Positions 6,379 to 7,124 of a stretch of DNA of 7,124 bases are shown piece after piece. The stretch's first letter is position 1. Each line of letters begins with the position of its first letter. Under the pieces are notes generated by a model. That model did no database searches and was not told where the DNA came from. It saw only the letters and a program-made list of their open reading frames with translations. This stretch comes from Syntrophaceae bacterium PtaB.Bin038. Its GTDB lineage: Bacteria; Desulfobacterota; Syntrophia; Syntrophales; UBA2192. The translations under genes were made by a program, and so were the position numbers. The stretch spans positions 1-7,124 of the forward strand of contig MVQS01000428.1 in the NCBI GenBank assembly GCA_002067855.1. The letters run 5' to 3'.

Positions 6379-6407
6379 TTCGTAGACCAAACGGGTAGAG
6401 TTGTCAA
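6379..6407 (-). promoter_or_regulatory. Sigma-70-type promoter for cobU
   Basis: On the minus strand a perfect -35 box TTGACA (6407-6402) is followed after exactly 17 bases by TACGAA (6384-6379), a 3-of-6 match to the -10 consensus. The expected start point falls near 6372, at the first base of riboswitch stem P1, which supports the call. Confidence 0.7.
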
Positions 6408-6474
6408 GCGGAAAGGAGATTTCCTGTACCCGCAGTTCCCGTTAGGCATCCAGGGGACCCCGGGCGGCGTGGAG

Positions 6475-6514
6475 AAAAAATTTTGTTGACAGGAGTGCCC
6501 GATCGTGTTTTCAT
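6475..6514 (+). promoter_or_regulatory. Promoter with A/T upstream element for the aroF leader
   Basis: A perfect -35 box TTGACA (6486-6491) is followed after 17 bases by TTTCAT (6509-6514), a 4-of-6 match to the -10 consensus, with TG at 6506-6507 one base before it as in extended -10 promoters. Just upstream is AAAAAATTTT (6475-6484), typical of an UP element. The expected start near 6520 leaves a short 5' leader before the ribosome binding site GAAGGA (6527-6532). The stretch between this promoter and the divergent cobU promoter (6408-6474) holds nothing else recognisable. Confidence 0.7.
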
Positions 6515-6542
6515 GGGGCACTTTTTGAAGGAATGTCTCGTG

Positions 6543-6632
6543 ATGGACGGCACCAACATCCGTAATTTCGGCTTCTGGTTTAGCAGCTATTATTTTTACG
6601 GACAGGTCTGCCCGTCGCTGAGGAGGAATTAA
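6543..6632 (+). CDS. Aromatic-rich attenuator leader peptide (29 aa) for aroF
   Basis: A small open frame from ATG 6543 to TAA 6632 encodes a 29-residue peptide whose centre reads NFGFWFSSYYFYG. Residues 9-19 contain four Phe, one Trp and three Tyr, far beyond chance. GAAGGA lies 10 bases upstream; an in-frame GTG at 6540-6542 would give better spacing (7) and one more residue. The peptide sits between a promoter and a strong intrinsic terminator, with a DAHP synthase gene downstream. This is the layout of leader-peptide attenuators, where ribosomes stalled for charged Phe, Tyr or Trp tRNA prevent termination. The peptide itself is probably not a functional product. It ends with AGG AGG codons, which also form a consensus ribosome binding sequence with no start codon after it. 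Confidence 0.85.
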   Translation: MDGTNIRNFGFWFSSYYFYGQVCPSLRRN

Positions 6633-6655
6633 GCACCACAGAATAAGCCGAACCG

Positions 6656-6696
6656 AAGCCATGGGTAGATCGAAAGACGCCGCCCATGGCTTTTTA
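6656..6696 (+). terminator. Attenuator terminator in the aroF leader
   Basis: AAGCCATGGG (6656-6665) and CCCATGGCTT (6683-6692) form a perfect ten-pair stem around a 17-base loop. The T-run at 6691-6695 overlaps the last two bases of the stem and extends beyond it. It lies 23 bases after the leader-peptide stop and about 70 bases before the aroF start. Upstream leader segments can pair with its 5' flank: AACCGAAGCC (6651-6660) matches the Phe-Trp codon region GGCTTCTGGTT (6570-6580) with one bulge. Confidence 0.88.
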
Positions 6697-6711
6697 CTTT
6701 CTCCTATTCCC

Positions 6712-6745
6712 GGGCCATGACGGCGGCAGCCATCATGGCCCTTTT
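6712..6745 (+). terminator. Second terminator-like hairpin before aroF
   Basis: GGGCCATGA (6712-6720) and TCATGGCCC (6733-6741) form a perfect nine-pair stem around a 12-base loop, followed by four T residues. It ends 4 bases before the aroF ribosome binding site GGAGG (6750-6754). It could be a second, weaker terminator or a hairpin affecting translation. Its GCCATG/CATGGC core is shared with the upstream terminator, so arms of the two hairpins can exchange partners. Confidence 0.6.
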
Positions 6746-6764
6746 CATTGGAGGTAGCGCAATC

Positions 6765-7124
6765 ATGATCATCGTGATGAAGAAGAACGCAACGGACGGG
6801 CAGATCGACCGGGTCGTCGACTGGATCGAATCGGTCGGGTACCGCGCCCACCTGTCCCGCGGGACGGAGAAGACGATCATCGGCGCCGTGGGCGACGCGC
6901 GCGGCCGCGAACAGATCAAGTCCGTCGGCCACATGCCGGGGGTGGAGACGGTGGTTCCCATCCTCAAGCCCTACAAGCTCGCAAGCCGAGAATTCCAGGG
7001 CGCGGACACGGTCGTCCGCGTGGGCGGCGTGGAAATCGGCAACGGCTTTTTCACCGTCATGGCGGGGCCTTGCGCCGTCGAGACGGAGGAGCAGCTCATG
7101 GAGTCCGCCTGGGTGGCAAAGAAG
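6765..7124 (+). CDS. aroF: 3-deoxy-7-phosphoheptulonate (DAHP) synthase, N-terminal 120 codons (partial)
   Basis: The protein begins MIIVMKKNATDGQIDRVVDW and continues to the right edge. DAHP synthase joins phosphoenolpyruvate and erythrose 4-phosphate, the committed first step of the shikimate pathway to Phe, Tyr and Trp. Residues 1 to about 70 fit the ferredoxin-like regulatory domain found at the N-terminus of the Thermotoga-type enzymes, where Tyr and Phe act as feedback inhibitors. The catalytic barrel then begins, with FTVMAGPCAVET (96-107), the family hallmark. The start ATG 6765 has GGAGG 10 bases upstream. The frame is open to an earlier ATG at 6717, but that lies in the second hairpin without a ribosome binding site. 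Transcription control by the aromatic leader peptide and probable allosteric feedback would act on the same step. The catalytic C-terminal part is outside the window. Confidence 0.93.
   Translation, partial: MIIVMKKNATDGQIDRVVDWIESVGYRAHLSRGTEKTIIGAVGDARGREQIKSVGHMPGVETVVPILKPYKLASREFQGADTVVRVGGVEIGNGFFTVMAGPCAVETEEQLMESAWVAKK

Noticed and set aside
4752..6489. Plus-strand frames 4752-5423, 5592-6032, 5891-6385 and 6235-6489
   Set aside because: They cross the receptor gene, cobU and two riboswitches on the other strand and show no protein family features.
6533..6565. Alternative small frame from ATG 6533 (10 codons)
   Set aside because: It starts directly next to GAAGGA, too close for initiation, and shows no biased composition, unlike the frame from 6543.
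6717..6764. In-frame earlier ATG for the DAHP synthase at 6717
   Set aside because: It lies inside the second hairpin without a ribosome binding site, and the family normally starts MIIVMKK.
6351..6967. Minus-strand frames 6351-6932 and 6704-6967
   Set aside because: They run across both divergent promoters, the leader peptide, the attenuator and the 5' end of aroF; no domain is visible.

Overview
This is a GC-rich window from a Gram-negative bacterium: an outer-membrane TonB-dependent receptor, a TonB-type protein and a periplasmic binding protein are all present. Codon use and the form of the DAHP synthase would suit an anaerobic deltaproteobacterium (Desulfobacterota), but that placement is inference. 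Almost all of the sequence is explained by two themes: uptake and salvage of vitamin B12 (cobalamin), and control of aromatic amino acid synthesis.

B12 block, minus strand, about 6410 down to 1. Read in the direction of transcription it runs: promoter, cobalamin riboswitch, intrinsic terminator, cobU (cobinamide kinase/guanylyltransferase); a second cobalamin riboswitch, then the outer-membrane receptor (btuB-like) and the periplasmic B12-binding protein (btuF-like); a terminator region; a third cobalamin riboswitch, then the inner-membrane permease (btuC-like), the ATPase (btuD-like) and the first 71 codons of a TonB-like energy transducer that runs off the left edge. Together these genes make a full route for corrinoids: TonB energises the receptor, BtuF captures the ligand in the periplasm, BtuCD imports it, and CobU activates cobinamide for salvage. 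Three cobalamin aptamers in about 4.2 kb let B12 shut off each segment separately. Their expression platforms look different: a terminator for cobU, and hairpins that occlude the ribosome binding site for the receptor and the permease.

Aromatic block, plus strand, about 6475 to 7124. It diverges from the cobU promoter. A promoter with an A/T-rich upstream element drives a short leader. The leader encodes a 29-residue peptide with eight Phe, Trp or Tyr residues in an eleven-residue stretch. A strong intrinsic terminator follows, then a second terminator-like hairpin, then the start of a class I DAHP synthase (aroF type) that runs off the right edge. This is a classic-looking attenuator with an unusually mixed aromatic codon set; the antiterminator could not be assigned.

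No insertion sequence, CRISPR array, tRNA or rRNA is visible. The only stretch over 300 bases without a long gene is 6125-6764; it holds the cobU leader, the two divergent promoters and the aroF leader.
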